Made by a program: the position numbers and the translations under genes. DNA of 64,000 nucleotides from Bacillota bacterium (lineage in GTDB: Bacteria > Bacillota > Bacilli > Paenibacillales > Paenibacillaceae): positions 1-64,000 of the forward strand of contig JAEWPC010000007.1 of the NCBI GenBank assembly GCA_023460795.1. The letters run 5' to 3'. Shown piece by piece: positions 7,701 through 17,598 of this stretch. Each line of letters opens with the position of its first letter. The first letter of the stretch is position 1. The notes beneath the pieces were generated by a model, which was not told the origin of the DNA, did no database searches, and was given only the letters and a program-made list of their open reading frames with translations.

Positions 7701-9581
7701 TTGAAGTCGATTTGGAGTAGTTTTATTCGAACGCCATTCGTGCTGACGTTCATATTGCTCATGTTAAAAATGATGTTGTTCCGTCACTTTATATTCGATA
7801 ATATACAATTCACCGGTTTGCTGGCGGACGCTGCCGCGTTGTTAACGCTGCTATGCGTATTCGAGCTCGCGGTGCCGGCGAAATGGAAGCCGGTCGGCCA
7901 CGGAGTCGTTAACGCGATCATCTCGGTGGCGTTATTCGCAGCAACCGTCTATTTCAGCTATTACGGGACGGTTCCGATCTACACGGCGCTATACGGACTC
8001 GATCAAGTCGGGCAAATCCAAGACAGCGTGGAAGCTTCCATTCAAGTATCGAACTACTTGCTGCTCGTCGATGTCGTCGCGCTGGCGATCGTCGGGCTGT
8101 GGAGCTTGGTCAAAGGAACAAAGATATTCGCGAAGCGCCATATCGCTAAGCCGGTTAACGTTCTGATCTCTCTCGTAGCATTCGCCGTAATATCCGGTGG
8201 ATTCATCCGATCTCATCACGATATTCCGAACGAGCTCGTGCAAGCGGAGAGCCTCGGTTTCCTGAACTACGAATTTACGGCAGGGTACAAGGCTAGCCAA
8301 GACGGTTCCTCCGAAGAGGCGCTTACCGAGATTCCCGGACTGCAGGAAGATCTAGAGCAAGCGTTGGCATCGGATAACGGCGCTTCCGCAACGGCAAGCG
8401 ACGACGCTCCGGTTTTGTTCGGAACGGCCAAAGGAAAGAACGTGATCATCATTCAGATGGAGGCGTTCCAGAACTTCGCGATCAATCTGTCTATCGATGG
8501 ACAAGTCGTTACGCCGAATTTGAACGCCTTAATTAACGACAGCTTGTACTTCCCGCACTTCTTCCAGACGATCGGCCAAGGCAATACGTCCGATGCGGAA
8601 TTTATGTCGAACACCTCGATCTATCCGACAGGCGTCATCGCGATGTCTACCGGATACGGAGACCGGGAAGTTCCGAGCATGCCGAGAATGCTGGCGCAAG
8701 ACCATTACGTATCGAACACGTTCCACATTAACGACGTTACGTTCTGGGACCGGAATCAGATGTATCCGGCGCTCGGGTTCACTCAATATTATGACAAGCC
8801 TTCGTTCAACAACGACAAGTTCAATGCGTTCGGAGCTTCCGATATGGAGCTGTACCGCGTCGGCTTGGAGAAGCTCAAAGCCTTGCATGATGCCAAGACG
8901 CCTTTCTACGCGCAATTCATAACCGCTTCGAGCCACCATCCGTTCAAGGTGCCGAAGGATCTGCAAAGATTGAAGGTGCCTGCGGAATTAGAAGGGAAGC
9001 AGCTCGGCAACTACCTGATCGCGTTGAACTATACCGATTACGCGCTCGGGGAATTCATTAATAACCTGAAAGCGAACGGAATGTGGGACGATACGGTGCT
9101 TGTCGTGTACGGCGATCACTTCGGACTTCAGCCTAAAGATAATGATCCGGCTTGGGTCAGCGAACAGCTTGGCATCACTTATCATGAACGCTTAAGCCGT
9201 TTCAATATTCCCTTCATCATTCATGCGCCGGGAGTGAAGGGCGAAATAAAAGAGCAAGTCGGCGGTCAGGTCGACATCGTGCCGACGCTTGCCAACTTGC
9301 TCGGTATAGACTTCGAGGAGCGGGGATATACCGCGTTCGGCCATGACTTGCTGAACACGGAGCATAACGTTGTCGGAATGAGATATTATCTTCCTACCGG
9401 TTCATTCTTCAACAACGATATTCTGTTCATCCCCGGCAAAGGCTTCGACGACGGTACGGCAATCGACATCAAGACGATGCAGCCCGTAACGGACTTCAGC
9501 CAGTATCGCAAAGATTACGACTATATCCTGTCCTTGCTGAAGCTGTCCGACCAGTACGTGAAGTCGTTGCCGAAAAGATGA
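7701..9581 (+). CDS. LTA synthase family protein (membrane sulfatase-like phosphoglycerol transferase)
   Basis: A 626-residue protein with about five N-terminal membrane helices (residues 1-180) and an extracytoplasmic alkaline-phosphatase/sulfatase domain (about 245-560). Motifs include IIIQMEAFQNF, the catalytic-threonine region GQGNTSDAEFMSNTS near 293 and VVYGDHFGLQP near 470, all typical of LtaS/YfnI/YvgJ enzymes. These polymerise or prime glycerolphosphate units from phosphatidylglycerol for lipoteichoic acid. Which paralogue type this is cannot be told from sequence. The TTG start follows AGGAGTGG at 7687-7694. Monocistronic, with its own promoter. Confidence 0.9.
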   Translation: MKSIWSSFIRTPFVLTFILLMLKMMLFRHFIFDNIQFTGLLADAAALLTLLCVFELAVPAKWKPVGHGVVNAIISVALFAATVYFSYYGTVPIYTALYGLDQVGQIQDSVEASIQVSNYLLLVDVVALAIVGLWSLVKGTKIFAKRHIAKPVNVLISLVAFAVISGGFIRSHHDIPNELVQAESLGFLNYEFTAGYKASQDGSSEEALTEIPGLQEDLEQALASDNGASATASDDAPVLFGTAKGKNVIIIQMEAFQNFAINLSIDGQVVTPNLNALINDSLYFPHFFQTIGQGNTSDAEFMSNTSIYPTGVIAMSTGYGDREVPSMPRMLAQDHYVSNTFHINDVTFWDRNQMYPALGFTQYYDKPSFNNDKFNAFGASDMELYRVGLEKLKALHDAKTPFYAQFITASSHHPFKVPKDLQRLKVPAELEGKQLGNYLIALNYTDYALGEFINNLKANGMWDDTVLVVYGDHFGLQPKDNDPAWVSEQLGITYHERLSRFNIPFIIHAPGVKGEIKEQVGGQVDIVPTLANLLGIDFEERGYTAFGHDLLNTEHNVVGMRYYLPTGSFFNNDILFIPGKGFDDGTAIDIKTMQPVTDFSQYRKDYDYILSLLKLSDQYVKSLPKR

Positions 9582-9596
9582 TGAGTTTGACGAACG

Positions 9597-11501
9597 TTAT
9601 TGGAACGTAATGCCGTAGTTGCCTAGTACGTCGTTAATGATCATAAACAAATCGCCGTTCGTCAGTCGATTGACATCGTTAATATTGTTAAGCGTATAAG
9701 TTCTAATCCAAGAATCCTTCTGCAATGCCTCTAGCGCGGAGCCGGGCTCGGTCTCGACTCCGGTTGCCATGGCGAAGATGTAAGCCGTCTGCTCCAGCGA
9801 AAGCGGGGCAGACGTTTTTTCTATCGCCAACAAATCATCTATGTTCGTCTTGAATTTAAGCGGGTACATTCGCTGTAACCTGTGCACGCTATTTGAGAGT
9901 AAGGCGGAGCTGGCAGGACCGTCCAGCTTCCACGCGTCGTTCTTGTAGCCGCCGGATGTCAGGGAGAGACTCGTTGCGGCGAGTAACCCCGCATAGGCGG
10001 GATGGCTTGCGTATTCGGGCTTCGCGAAAGGCCTCATGCGCAAATCCATGCCCTGCTTCGTCAGACGCGAGCGAAGCTCGGTAATGCCGCTCCAGGAAGC
10101 GGATAGCTGACGGAACGACAGGTTGCGTTCTTGGGCTAATTTGACGGCTGCGCCGGCCGCTTGTCCGGTGGCCATGCCGAGCGGGATTACCCGCGCGCTG
10201 CCGTGAGGCAGCGAATCGAAGCTCGCGGACCTGCCCACGACAAGCAACCCGTCGATCGTCTTCGGCACCAGCGTCCGGAAAGGAACGCCGTATTGCTCGG
10301 GCAGCATCATGATCGCTCCGCCGGAAGTCGCGCTTAACGATTGAATATCGACCTCATAGGAACCGTAGGCGATAGCGTCCCAGAAATTCTGATTTTCCAT
10401 GAGATCGGTCATCGTAAGCCGATACTCGCCGATCAAGTGTCTAGATTCCCGCACATAAAGCTCGGGAGCCACGCCGGCGTACTTCAAGCTGGCGAACGGC
10501 TTGTATTTCTTCTTTAAATAATCGACGATAAGAGGCGCTTCCTTCGTGCCGATCTGCAGGCCTTCCTGAACCGACTCGGGATCCAGCGGAATAATGCCGT
10601 AAATTTGCATCGAATTGATTAATATCGTGTTATCGTCTTGTCGGCCGATATTCAGCCCCCGCATCTTCACGCGGGTCGGATTGGAGGAAGGGTATTCCTT
10701 AGCGTCGGCATATCCCCAAATGCTGCGAGAATCGGAGCCTACGCCGGGATATTTCTTCAACTCGGTCCAGACCTTGTCCGTGACCCCGCTCAGCTTAATG
10801 ACCAGCGTTACGGCCATGCGGGCTTCGGGCTCGCCGATATCTTCCCTGCCCATCGTGAAGGGGGTGCCTGCAAGCGCGGCGATGTCGGCGTCCTGGGTGG
10901 CGTCGATGACCGCGCCGGTCTTCACTTCGAACGTCGAATCGTCGGCTTTCACGATGCGCATGCCGACGATTCGGCGGTCGTTCATCATCGGCTCAAGCTG
11001 CTTCACGTTCATCATGACATCGATGTTCTTCTCGTCTTGCACGAGCTTATGGAACGAGCTCGCCGCGCGAGCAACGTCGAAGGATGTTCCCTCGATTAAC
11101 CGGTACCATTCCTGGAAAATCCCCTGGTTCAAGTAAGGCGACGGGTATTGGGCGTTAATCGTAGGGGATTTGTTCGTATCGAGCGAATTGAGCCATCCGA
11201 TCGTCATCAGACCGCCCAGGATGGTTCGCTGCTGCCGCGGTTCAACGAGCAGTACCTTCAGGCCGTTGCGCGCTGCGGATACGGCTGCTGTAACGCCTTC
11301 GGGGTCGGTGCCGGTTACGATGACGTCGTAATAGCTTTTGGGTTTGGCTACCGAAGGAATCGGAGAAAGCGGCTTTAGCGATACTTTATAAGAAGCGGCA
11401 TATAGATGAGGCGCTCCGATCGCATTCATGATCAACGCAAGCAGAAGGAAGGCGTACATTAACGGAGCGAGGCGTCGTCGTAGTCGTTGGCGGTTGTTCA
11501 T
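9597..11501 (-). CDS. Exported FAD-dependent oxidoreductase, copy 1
   Basis: A 634-residue member of the FAD_oxidored (PF12831-like) group. A signal peptide with a basic RQRLRRR stretch and a hydrophobic core ends at about residue 35 (LYAAS). The mature part opens with a dinucleotide-binding motif, GTDPEGVTAAVSAARNG, then GGLMTIG; later GAVIDATQDADIAALAG and LLVVGRSASFDSLPHGSARV, where flavin-contacting loops are expected. The last ~150 residues are helical and end in LTNGDLFMIINDVL, vaguely SLH-like. Start 11501 is chosen for AAGGGGA at 11510-11516. The enzyme is divergent from, and closely similar to, the gene at 11718. The substrate is unknown. Confidence 0.82.
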   Translation of the reverse strand: MNNRQRLRRRLAPLMYAFLLLALIMNAIGAPHLYAASYKVSLKPLSPIPSVAKPKSYYDVIVTGTDPEGVTAAVSAARNGLKVLLVEPRQQRTILGGLMTIGWLNSLDTNKSPTINAQYPSPYLNQGIFQEWYRLIEGTSFDVARAASSFHKLVQDEKNIDVMMNVKQLEPMMNDRRIVGMRIVKADDSTFEVKTGAVIDATQDADIAALAGTPFTMGREDIGEPEARMAVTLVIKLSGVTDKVWTELKKYPGVGSDSRSIWGYADAKEYPSSNPTRVKMRGLNIGRQDDNTILINSMQIYGIIPLDPESVQEGLQIGTKEAPLIVDYLKKKYKPFASLKYAGVAPELYVRESRHLIGEYRLTMTDLMENQNFWDAIAYGSYEVDIQSLSATSGGAIMMLPEQYGVPFRTLVPKTIDGLLVVGRSASFDSLPHGSARVIPLGMATGQAAGAAVKLAQERNLSFRQLSASWSGITELRSRLTKQGMDLRMRPFAKPEYASHPAYAGLLAATSLSLTSGGYKNDAWKLDGPASSALLSNSVHRLQRMYPLKFKTNIDDLLAIEKTSAPLSLEQTAYIFAMATGVETEPGSALEALQKDSWIRTYTLNNINDVNRLTNGDLFMIINDVLGNYGITFQ

Positions 11502-11717
11502 CTGATGTCGTCCCCTTAGCGTAGTCTTTGTCAATAGCACCCAAATGGTACCTAAATTCTAGCATCATGTAAATAGATTGAAAGGCTCAATGAACGCTTG
11601 ATTTGCCTAAAAAACGCATAAATTCGCCTTTTTGCCGCGGTTTGTCTGTCGAAATATGAGCCTCGGCATGGTATCCTGTTAGATAAAAAGAGAATGAGAG
11701 AGAAAGCGAGAAGGGTT

Positions 11718-13619
11718 ATGAATTCAAAGGGCCGTTTCAACGCCAACCGAGTTGTGAAATACGCGCGGACATTGTTGGTTCTCGCCATTGTTATTTTCCT
11801 GATCATGCCTCAGCCGTTTGCGGCTTCCTATGACATTAAGATTACGCCGACGCCGCTCGTCTCGACTGGATCGCCGGATGCTGCTTACGACGTCGTCGTG
11901 GTCGGCACGGATCCCGAGGGCGTTATAGCCGCCGTCTCAGCGGCTCGCAACGGATTGAAAGTGCTGCTCGTCGAGCCGCGGAAGCGCAACATGCTTGGCG
12001 GGCTTATGACGATGGGCGGGCTTAATTCGCTCGACTTGAACAAGTCGCCCGTCATCAACTCCAAATATCCGCAGAAAACGTTAAACGGCGGTCTGTTCCA
12101 GGAGTGGTATCATCTGATCGAAGGCACTTCGTTCGACGTTCGCCGAGCGGCCAACGTCTTTCAGAAGATGGTGATGGACGAGCGGAACATCGATCTGCTC
12201 ATGAATGTGAAGCAAGCCGTACCGGTCGTCGAACGATCGACCGTAACGGGAATGAATATCGTAACGGAGAAGGGCAAGCAGCTGGCGATACGCGCCGGCG
12301 CCGTAATTGACGCCACGCAAGACGCCGATATCGCGGCTGCGGCAGGGGCGCCGTTCACGTTCGGCCGCGAAGATCTCGGCGAGTCGAAGGACGTGCTCGT
12401 CGCGGTGACGCTCGTGTTCAAGATCGGGGGCGTCACGGACGAAGTATGGCAAGCGATGCGCAATTACCCCGGCGTCGGTTCAGACGCCAGGAGCATATGG
12501 GGTTACGGAGACGCGAGGGAATACCAGTCGAGCAATCCGGACCGCGTCAAGATCCGGAGCCTGAATATCGGACGGCAAGACGACAACACGATCCTGCTGA
12601 ATACGATGCAGATCTACGGCGTCAATCCGCTTGATCCGGCATCGTTGGAAGAGGGCTATCAGATCGGCAAGAAGGAAGCTCCGCTCATCGTCGATTTTCT
12701 GAAGAAGAAATATAAACCGTTCAAGAACGTAACCTATGCGGGAGTCGTGCCAGAGTTGTACGTGCGGGAGTCCCGGCATATCATCGGGGAATACCGGCTG
12801 TCCATGACGGATTTGATGTTGAATCGCGACCATTGGGACGCCATCGCCTACGGCTCGTACGAGGTCGACATTCAGAGCAGCGGCCCGAAAGCGGGCGGAG
12901 CGATCATGATGAATCCGCTGCAGTACGGCGTCCCGTTCCGCACGCTCGTTCCTCGGCAGATCGACGGCTTGCTGGTCGTAGGCAGATCCGCCAGCTTCGA
13001 TTCGCTGCCGCATGGCAGCGCGCGCGTCATTCCGCTCGGCATGGCGACGGGCGAAGCGGCCGGAGTCGCCGTGAAGCTGGCCAAGGAGAAAGGCAAGACG
13101 CTGAGGGAGTTGTCCCGTTCGAAGACGGACATCAAGGAGCTGCGCGAGCGCTTGACGAAGCAAGGCATGGATCTGAAGATGAGACCGTTCAAGCAGCCGG
13201 AGTATACGAAGCATAAGAACTTCGAAGGCTTGCTTGCCGCGGCGGATATTTTCGCTGCGGTGGGCGGATACGCCAGCGACCAATGGGCGCTCGACGATCT
13301 ATCCAATCCGCAGAGGTTCATTAACGTATACCGCAAGCTTCAGAAGAAGTATCCGAAGTTGCAATCGGGCGCCGATATTTCGGGCTTGTTGGATGCGAAG
13401 AAGACGAATTTGCAATGGCAGGACGTCGCCTACATGATCGTCCGAGCATCGGAACAGACCGTAACGAAGGACAAAGCGTCCGATTGGCTCATCGAGCAAG
13501 GCTGGATACGGAAGCAGACGGTCAAAGACTTTAAAGATCCGAATAAACTGACGAACGGCGAGTCCTACATGGTCATACGGGACCTTATGGAGAACGTCGC
13601 CGGCGTAAAGATTCAATAG
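11718..13619 (+). CDS. Exported FAD-dependent oxidoreductase, copy 2
   Basis: A 633-residue paralogue of the divergent gene at 9597-11501. It shares long near-identical blocks such as NIGRQDDNTIL, YVRESRH and GRSASFDSLPHGSARVIP. A signal peptide ends near AASYD. The nucleotide-binding turn is again GTDPEG, so the middle Gly of the usual GxGxxG is Asp in both copies. The C-terminus ends in LTNGESYMVIRDLMENVAG, matching copy 1. ATG 11718 has GAGAAGGG very close (2 nt), so the upstream in-frame ATG 11694 remains possible. A hairpin terminator follows. The redox substrate and cell location after export are unknown. Confidence 0.82.
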   Translation: MNSKGRFNANRVVKYARTLLVLAIVIFLIMPQPFAASYDIKITPTPLVSTGSPDAAYDVVVVGTDPEGVIAAVSAARNGLKVLLVEPRKRNMLGGLMTMGGLNSLDLNKSPVINSKYPQKTLNGGLFQEWYHLIEGTSFDVRRAANVFQKMVMDERNIDLLMNVKQAVPVVERSTVTGMNIVTEKGKQLAIRAGAVIDATQDADIAAAAGAPFTFGREDLGESKDVLVAVTLVFKIGGVTDEVWQAMRNYPGVGSDARSIWGYGDAREYQSSNPDRVKIRSLNIGRQDDNTILLNTMQIYGVNPLDPASLEEGYQIGKKEAPLIVDFLKKKYKPFKNVTYAGVVPELYVRESRHIIGEYRLSMTDLMLNRDHWDAIAYGSYEVDIQSSGPKAGGAIMMNPLQYGVPFRTLVPRQIDGLLVVGRSASFDSLPHGSARVIPLGMATGEAAGVAVKLAKEKGKTLRELSRSKTDIKELRERLTKQGMDLKMRPFKQPEYTKHKNFEGLLAAADIFAAVGGYASDQWALDDLSNPQRFINVYRKLQKKYPKLQSGADISGLLDAKKTNLQWQDVAYMIVRASEQTVTKDKASDWLIEQGWIRKQTVKDFKDPNKLTNGESYMVIRDLMENVAGVKIQ

Positions 13620-13626
13620 TAGACGA

Positions 13627-13664
13627 CAACCGCTTATCGCGCGAGGCGATTAAGCGGTTGTTTG
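13627..13664 (+). terminator. Terminator after FAD oxidoreductase copy 2
   Basis: CAACCGCTTA pairs perfectly with TAAGCGGTTG, with an inner TCGC/GCGA pairing, followed by TTTGTT. Confidence 0.75.
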
Positions 13665-13700
13665 TTGATGGGAAAGCGCGCAGGATCGGGGCGCGATGGG

Positions 13701-13729
13701 TTGACGCACAAGATGAGGCATGATAAGAT
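13701..13729 (+). promoter_or_regulatory. SigA-type promoter of the histidine operon
   Basis: TTGACG and TAAGAT are separated by 17 nt. The -10 element ends 94 nt before the hisZ start. I see no T-box or leader peptide in the 5' leader. Confidence 0.75.
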
Positions 13730-13823
13730 TACGACTAACTTCTTCATTTTGGCAGTATGGTAACTTGTTATCGCTTTAATGTGATAAAGTGAATTGTAGG
13801 ACGTAGAAACGAGGGTGCGTACG

Positions 13824-15038
13824 GTGTCTAAACCAAAAGTTTTCGAGAAACCGACTGGCGTCAAAGATTATTTGCCTCATGCCGTGGCTAAGCTGCGCCG
13901 GATTGAGCGCGACGTGCTGGATTGCATGCAACGTTGGGGCTACGAGCAGATTATGACGCCTACGATCGAATATTACGATACGGTCGGCGTAGCGAGCGCC
14001 ACGTCGGATCAGAAGCTATTCAAACTATTGAATCAGAAAGGCACGACGATCGTGCTGCGTTCGGATATGACGGCTCCGATCGCGCGCGTCGTCGGCTCCC
14101 TGCTCAAGGATAAGGAGTTTCCGCTGAGGCTTAGCTATCACGGCAACGTATTCCGGGCTTTCGAGGACAAGGGGGGCAGGGAAGCGGAGTTTTTCCAGAC
14201 CGGCGTCGAACTGGTCGGAGACGCTTCTCCCGAGGCGGATGCGGAAGTGATCGCGCTGGCCATCGCGACGTTGCAGGCGGCAGGCGTGCCTGCGTTCAAG
14301 ATCGCGATCGGACACGTGGGCTTCCTGAACGGACTGTTCGAGGAGACGTTGCCGGGCCGCGCTAGCGAGCAAGAGGCGCTCAAGGAATGTTTGCTTCAGC
14401 GGGATCATGTCGGCTATCGCGACATCCTTCGCAAGCTCGTGATCGGCGATTCGGTTCGGGAAGAGCTGGAAGGGATACTGCGGTTGCGCGGCGGTCAGGA
14501 AGTGTGCAGTCAAGCGCTGGAGCTTAGCAGTAACGCAAGCGCCCGAGAAGCGATCCGACATCTATGCGATATATGGGATAATCTCTCCGCGTACGGCGTA
14601 CAGGAGCATGTGCTCATCGATCTGACGATGATCGGGGATTTCTCTTACTATACGGGAATGACGTTCGAAGGTTATGCGTCGAACCTCGGATTTCCGGTGT
14701 GCAGCGGAGGACGTTACGACAATCTGCTGGAGCAATTCGGACGCAAGTCGCCGGCAACCGGCTTCGCGCTGAAGACGACGCGGATTATGGAAGTGGTCGA
14801 GGATGCCGCGGAGGAAGGGAAGCGGACGCTGATCGCCTACGCATCGACCCATAAGGCGGAGGCATTGGCGGAAGCGACGAAGCGCAGGAACGAGGGCGAG
14901 ACGGTCGTGACCGCGGTGGTGACGCGCGAGGAAGCCAAGGGGCTGCGTCTGCCTTTGGTAACAGGGACATTCGAGTTTAAAGGCGTTTGGTTCGATAATT
15001 ACGCAGAGTACGGTTTCGAAGGAGGGAGCAAGGCATGA
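13824..15038 (+). CDS. hisZ: ATP phosphoribosyltransferase regulatory subunit HisZ
   Basis: Paralogue of histidyl-tRNA synthetase that has lost aminoacylation and activates the short form of HisG, conferring histidine feedback. The 404-residue protein shows the class II synthetase-like motif region FEKPTGVKDYLP, then RSDMTAPIARVV and FFQTGVELVG, and later GRYDNLLEQFG. GTG 13824 is preferred since GAGGG at 13811-13815 lies 8 nt upstream; GTG 13815 would overlap it. hisZ next to a 212-residue hisG fits the hetero-octameric HisZG enzyme. hisZ overlaps hisG by ATGA. Confidence 0.95.
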   Translation: MSKPKVFEKPTGVKDYLPHAVAKLRRIERDVLDCMQRWGYEQIMTPTIEYYDTVGVASATSDQKLFKLLNQKGTTIVLRSDMTAPIARVVGSLLKDKEFPLRLSYHGNVFRAFEDKGGREAEFFQTGVELVGDASPEADAEVIALAIATLQAAGVPAFKIAIGHVGFLNGLFEETLPGRASEQEALKECLLQRDHVGYRDILRKLVIGDSVREELEGILRLRGGQEVCSQALELSSNASAREAIRHLCDIWDNLSAYGVQEHVLIDLTMIGDFSYYTGMTFEGYASNLGFPVCSGGRYDNLLEQFGRKSPATGFALKTTRIMEVVEDAAEEGKRTLIAYASTHKAEALAEATKRRNEGETVVTAVVTREEAKGLRLPLVTGTFEFKGVWFDNYAEYGFEGGSKA

Positions 15039-15673
15039 CGGACAATGGCATCTTGAAGGTCGCCATGCCTAAAGGGCGGATTTACAAGCAAGCGAGCAAG
15101 CTCTTCCGCGAAGCGGGTCTTCCGATTCCGGAGGATTTCGACGATTCCCGTAAGCTTATCATTCCCGTTCCGGAAGCGAACATGGAGTTCATCATGGCCA
15201 AGCCGGTCGACGTGCCGACGTATGTCGAGTACGGCGTCGCGGATATCGGCATCGTCGGCAAGGACGTGCTGATGGAGGAGAACAAGGACGTCTACGAGCT
15301 GCTCGACCTGGGCATCGCCAAGTGCCGGATGTCCGTCATCGGGCTGCCGGACTGGAAGCCGGTCATCCATCCGCGCATCGCGACTAAGTATTCCAACGTC
15401 GCTTCCCAGTATTACCGCGAGAAGGGCGAGCAGGTCGAGGTTATCAAGCTGAACGGCTCGATCGAGCTTGCTCCGCTCATCGGCTTGGCGGACCGGATCG
15501 TCGATATGGTCGAGACGGGCACGACGCTGCGGGAGAACGGTCTGGTCGAGATGGAGACGCTGTTCCAAGTCACGAGCAGGCTGATCGCCAACCGAGTGAG
15601 CTACCGGTTGAAGAACACGGCGATTCAAGAGCTATGCGATCGGCTCAGTACGGTTATCCAGGTTAGCGTATAA
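15035..15673 (+). CDS. hisG: ATP phosphoribosyltransferase catalytic subunit (short form)
   Basis: First enzyme of histidine synthesis: ATP + PRPP to phosphoribosyl-ATP. The 212 residues match the short HisG form, which lacks the C-terminal regulatory domain and needs HisZ. The ligand-binding motif VEYGVADIGIVGKDVL lies near 66-81, and DMVETGTTLRENGL, the PRPP-binding P-loop, near 165-178. ATG 15035 overlaps the hisZ stop. The C-terminal half also contains SYRLKNTAIQEL. Confidence 0.96.
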   Translation: MTDNGILKVAMPKGRIYKQASKLFREAGLPIPEDFDDSRKLIIPVPEANMEFIMAKPVDVPTYVEYGVADIGIVGKDVLMEENKDVYELLDLGIAKCRMSVIGLPDWKPVIHPRIATKYSNVASQYYREKGEQVEVIKLNGSIELAPLIGLADRIVDMVETGTTLRENGLVEMETLFQVTSRLIANRVSYRLKNTAIQELCDRLSTVIQVSV

Positions 15674-15703
15674 GGATATGAACGGATCGGAGGTCGGTCA
15701 CTG

Positions 15704-16993
15704 ATGTATATAGGAAAAGCGGAAGGCTTCAAGCTCGACCGCAAGGTGGAATACGGCACGCCGGAGCAGAACGAGGCCGTGAAGCAGATCGTGGAAGCGA
15801 TCGCTCGCGAAGGCGATGAAGCCTTGCTGCGTTATACGGCGGCGTTCGATAAAGTGTCGTTGACGGCGGATCAGCTTCGGGTAACCGAAGAGGAAATCCA
15901 GGGCGCGTATGCGAAGGTAGAGCCGGAATTTCTCGTGGCGCTGCGTCAAGCGGCGGCGAACATTACGGCGTTCCACGAGAAGCAAAAGCGCGGTTCGTGG
16001 ATCGACGCGCAGCCGGACGGCACGATGCTGGGCATGATGCATAGACCGCTGCGCAGAGTCGGGCTGTACGTGCCCGGCGGCAAAGCGGCTTATCCGTCGT
16101 CGGTGCTCATGAACGTGCTGCCGGCGAAGGTCGCCGGAGTGCCGGAGATCGCGCTCGTAACGCCGCCGGCGACGGGAGGGCGCGAAGGGATCGACCCGTA
16201 CATCCTCGTGGCGGCCGCGGAAGCGGGCGTAACGGAGATGTACCGGGTCGGCGGCGCCCAAGCGGTAGCCGCGCTTGCTTACGGGACGGCGAGCATCCCC
16301 GCCGTCGATAAGATCTGCGGGCCCGGCAACATCTACGTGGCGCTGGCGAAACGCGCCGTGTTCGGCGCGGTCGACATCGACAGCATCGCGGGCCCGAGCG
16401 AAATCGCCGTGCTGGCGGACGACGGGGCTGATCCGCGGTACATTGCCGCGGATATGCTGTCGCAAGCGGAGCACGACGAGATGGCGTCGGCGGTGCTGGT
16501 CACGCCGTCGCAAGCGTTGGCAGAGGCGGTCGCGGCGGAGCTCGAACGCCAGGTTGCGACGTTGCCGCGCGCAGACATCGCGCGCAAGTCGCTGGAGCAG
16601 TACGGCGCCATCCTCGTCGTAGACAGCCTGGACGAGGGCGTGGCGGTCGTGAACAAGCTGGCGCCCGAGCATCTGGAAGTGATGACGGAGGAGCCGATGG
16701 AGCTGCTCGGACGCATCGAGACGGCAGGGGCGATCTTCCTCGGCCCTTACAGCTCCGAGCCGGTCGGCGATTACTTCGCCGGTCCGAACCATATTCTCCC
16801 GACGAACGGCACGGCGCGATTCTCGTCGCCGCTGAACGTAGACGACTTCATGAAGAAATCGAGCCTCATCCGATACAGCAAGGAAGCGTTGTTAAGAGAC
16901 GCAGCCGGCATCGCCACGCTAGCCCGCCATGAAGGGCTTGAAGGGCATGCGCGCGCCGTCGAAATCCGATTGGAAGGACGGGAATCCAAATGA
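15704..16993 (+). CDS. hisD: Histidinol dehydrogenase
   Basis: Zinc and NAD dependent enzyme that oxidises L-histidinol to histidine in two steps. The 429-residue length is standard. Recognisable motifs are YVPGGKAAYPSSVLMN near 120, KICGPGNIYVALAKR near 205, DGPSE-like IAGPSEIAVLAD, SQAEHDEMASAVLVT (zinc and catalytic region) near 260, and GDYFAGPNHILPT near 355. GGAGG at 15689-15693 precedes the ATG. The stop overlaps hisB as ATGA. Confidence 0.97.
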   Translation: MYIGKAEGFKLDRKVEYGTPEQNEAVKQIVEAIAREGDEALLRYTAAFDKVSLTADQLRVTEEEIQGAYAKVEPEFLVALRQAAANITAFHEKQKRGSWIDAQPDGTMLGMMHRPLRRVGLYVPGGKAAYPSSVLMNVLPAKVAGVPEIALVTPPATGGREGIDPYILVAAAEAGVTEMYRVGGAQAVAALAYGTASIPAVDKICGPGNIYVALAKRAVFGAVDIDSIAGPSEIAVLADDGADPRYIAADMLSQAEHDEMASAVLVTPSQALAEAVAAELERQVATLPRADIARKSLEQYGAILVVDSLDEGVAVVNKLAPEHLEVMTEEPMELLGRIETAGAIFLGPYSSEPVGDYFAGPNHILPTNGTARFSSPLNVDDFMKKSSLIRYSKEALLRDAAGIATLARHEGLEGHARAVEIRLEGRESK

Positions 16994-17598
16994 GTGAATT
17001 AGAAACGAAGCAAGGCCGCAGCGGGGCGGTGTCCCGCCGCACGAACGAGACGGATATCACGCTGTCGCTAGGCGTGGACGGCTCCGGAGACGTATCGCTC
17101 GAGACGGACGTGCCGTTCTTGAACCACATGCTGGACTTGTTCGCGAAGCACGGCCAATTCGATCTTAAAGTCGACGCTCGCGGCGACGTGGACATCGACG
17201 ACCATCACACCGTCGAGGATATCGGCATCTGCCTCGGCCAAGCGCTTCGCGAGGCGCTCGGTGACAAAACGGGCATTAAGCGCTATGCGAGCGTATTCGT
17301 GCCAATGGACGAAGCGCTGGCGCAAGTCGTCATCGATGTAAGCAACCGTCCGCACTTCGAGCTTCGGGCGGAATTCCCGGCAGCGACCGTCGGCAGCTTC
17401 ACGGTCGAGCTCGTGGAAGAGTTCCTCTGGAAGTTCGCGCTCGAAGCGCGCGTAACGCTGCATGTCATCGTCCACTACGGACGCAATACGCACCATATGA
17501 TCGAGGCGGTGTTCAAAGCGCTCGGCCGCGCGGTTGACGAAGCGACGACCATCGATCCCCGCGTGAAGGGCGTGCCCTCCACGAAAGGAGTGCTGTAA
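16990..17598 (+). CDS. hisB: Imidazoleglycerol-phosphate dehydratase
   Basis: Dehydrates imidazoleglycerol phosphate to imidazoleacetol phosphate with a di-manganese centre. The 202-residue monofunctional form contains the metal-binding His motifs FLNHMLDLFAKHG near 41 and DDHHTVEDIGI near 70, and their repeats HYGRNTHHMIEAVFKALGRA near 160. No phosphatase domain is fused; HisJ, downstream, supplies that step. It is coupled to hisD by ATGA overlap. Confidence 0.97.
   Translation: MSELETKQGRSGAVSRRTNETDITLSLGVDGSGDVSLETDVPFLNHMLDLFAKHGQFDLKVDARGDVDIDDHHTVEDIGICLGQALREALGDKTGIKRYASVFVPMDEALAQVVIDVSNRPHFELRAEFPAATVGSFTVELVEEFLWKFALEARVTLHVIVHYGRNTHHMIEAVFKALGRAVDEATTIDPRVKGVPSTKGVL

Noticed and set aside
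15678..15704. Eight-codon mini-ORF ending in a His codon that overlaps the hisD start
   Set aside because: It has a poor ribosome site and only one His codon; no sign of attenuation.
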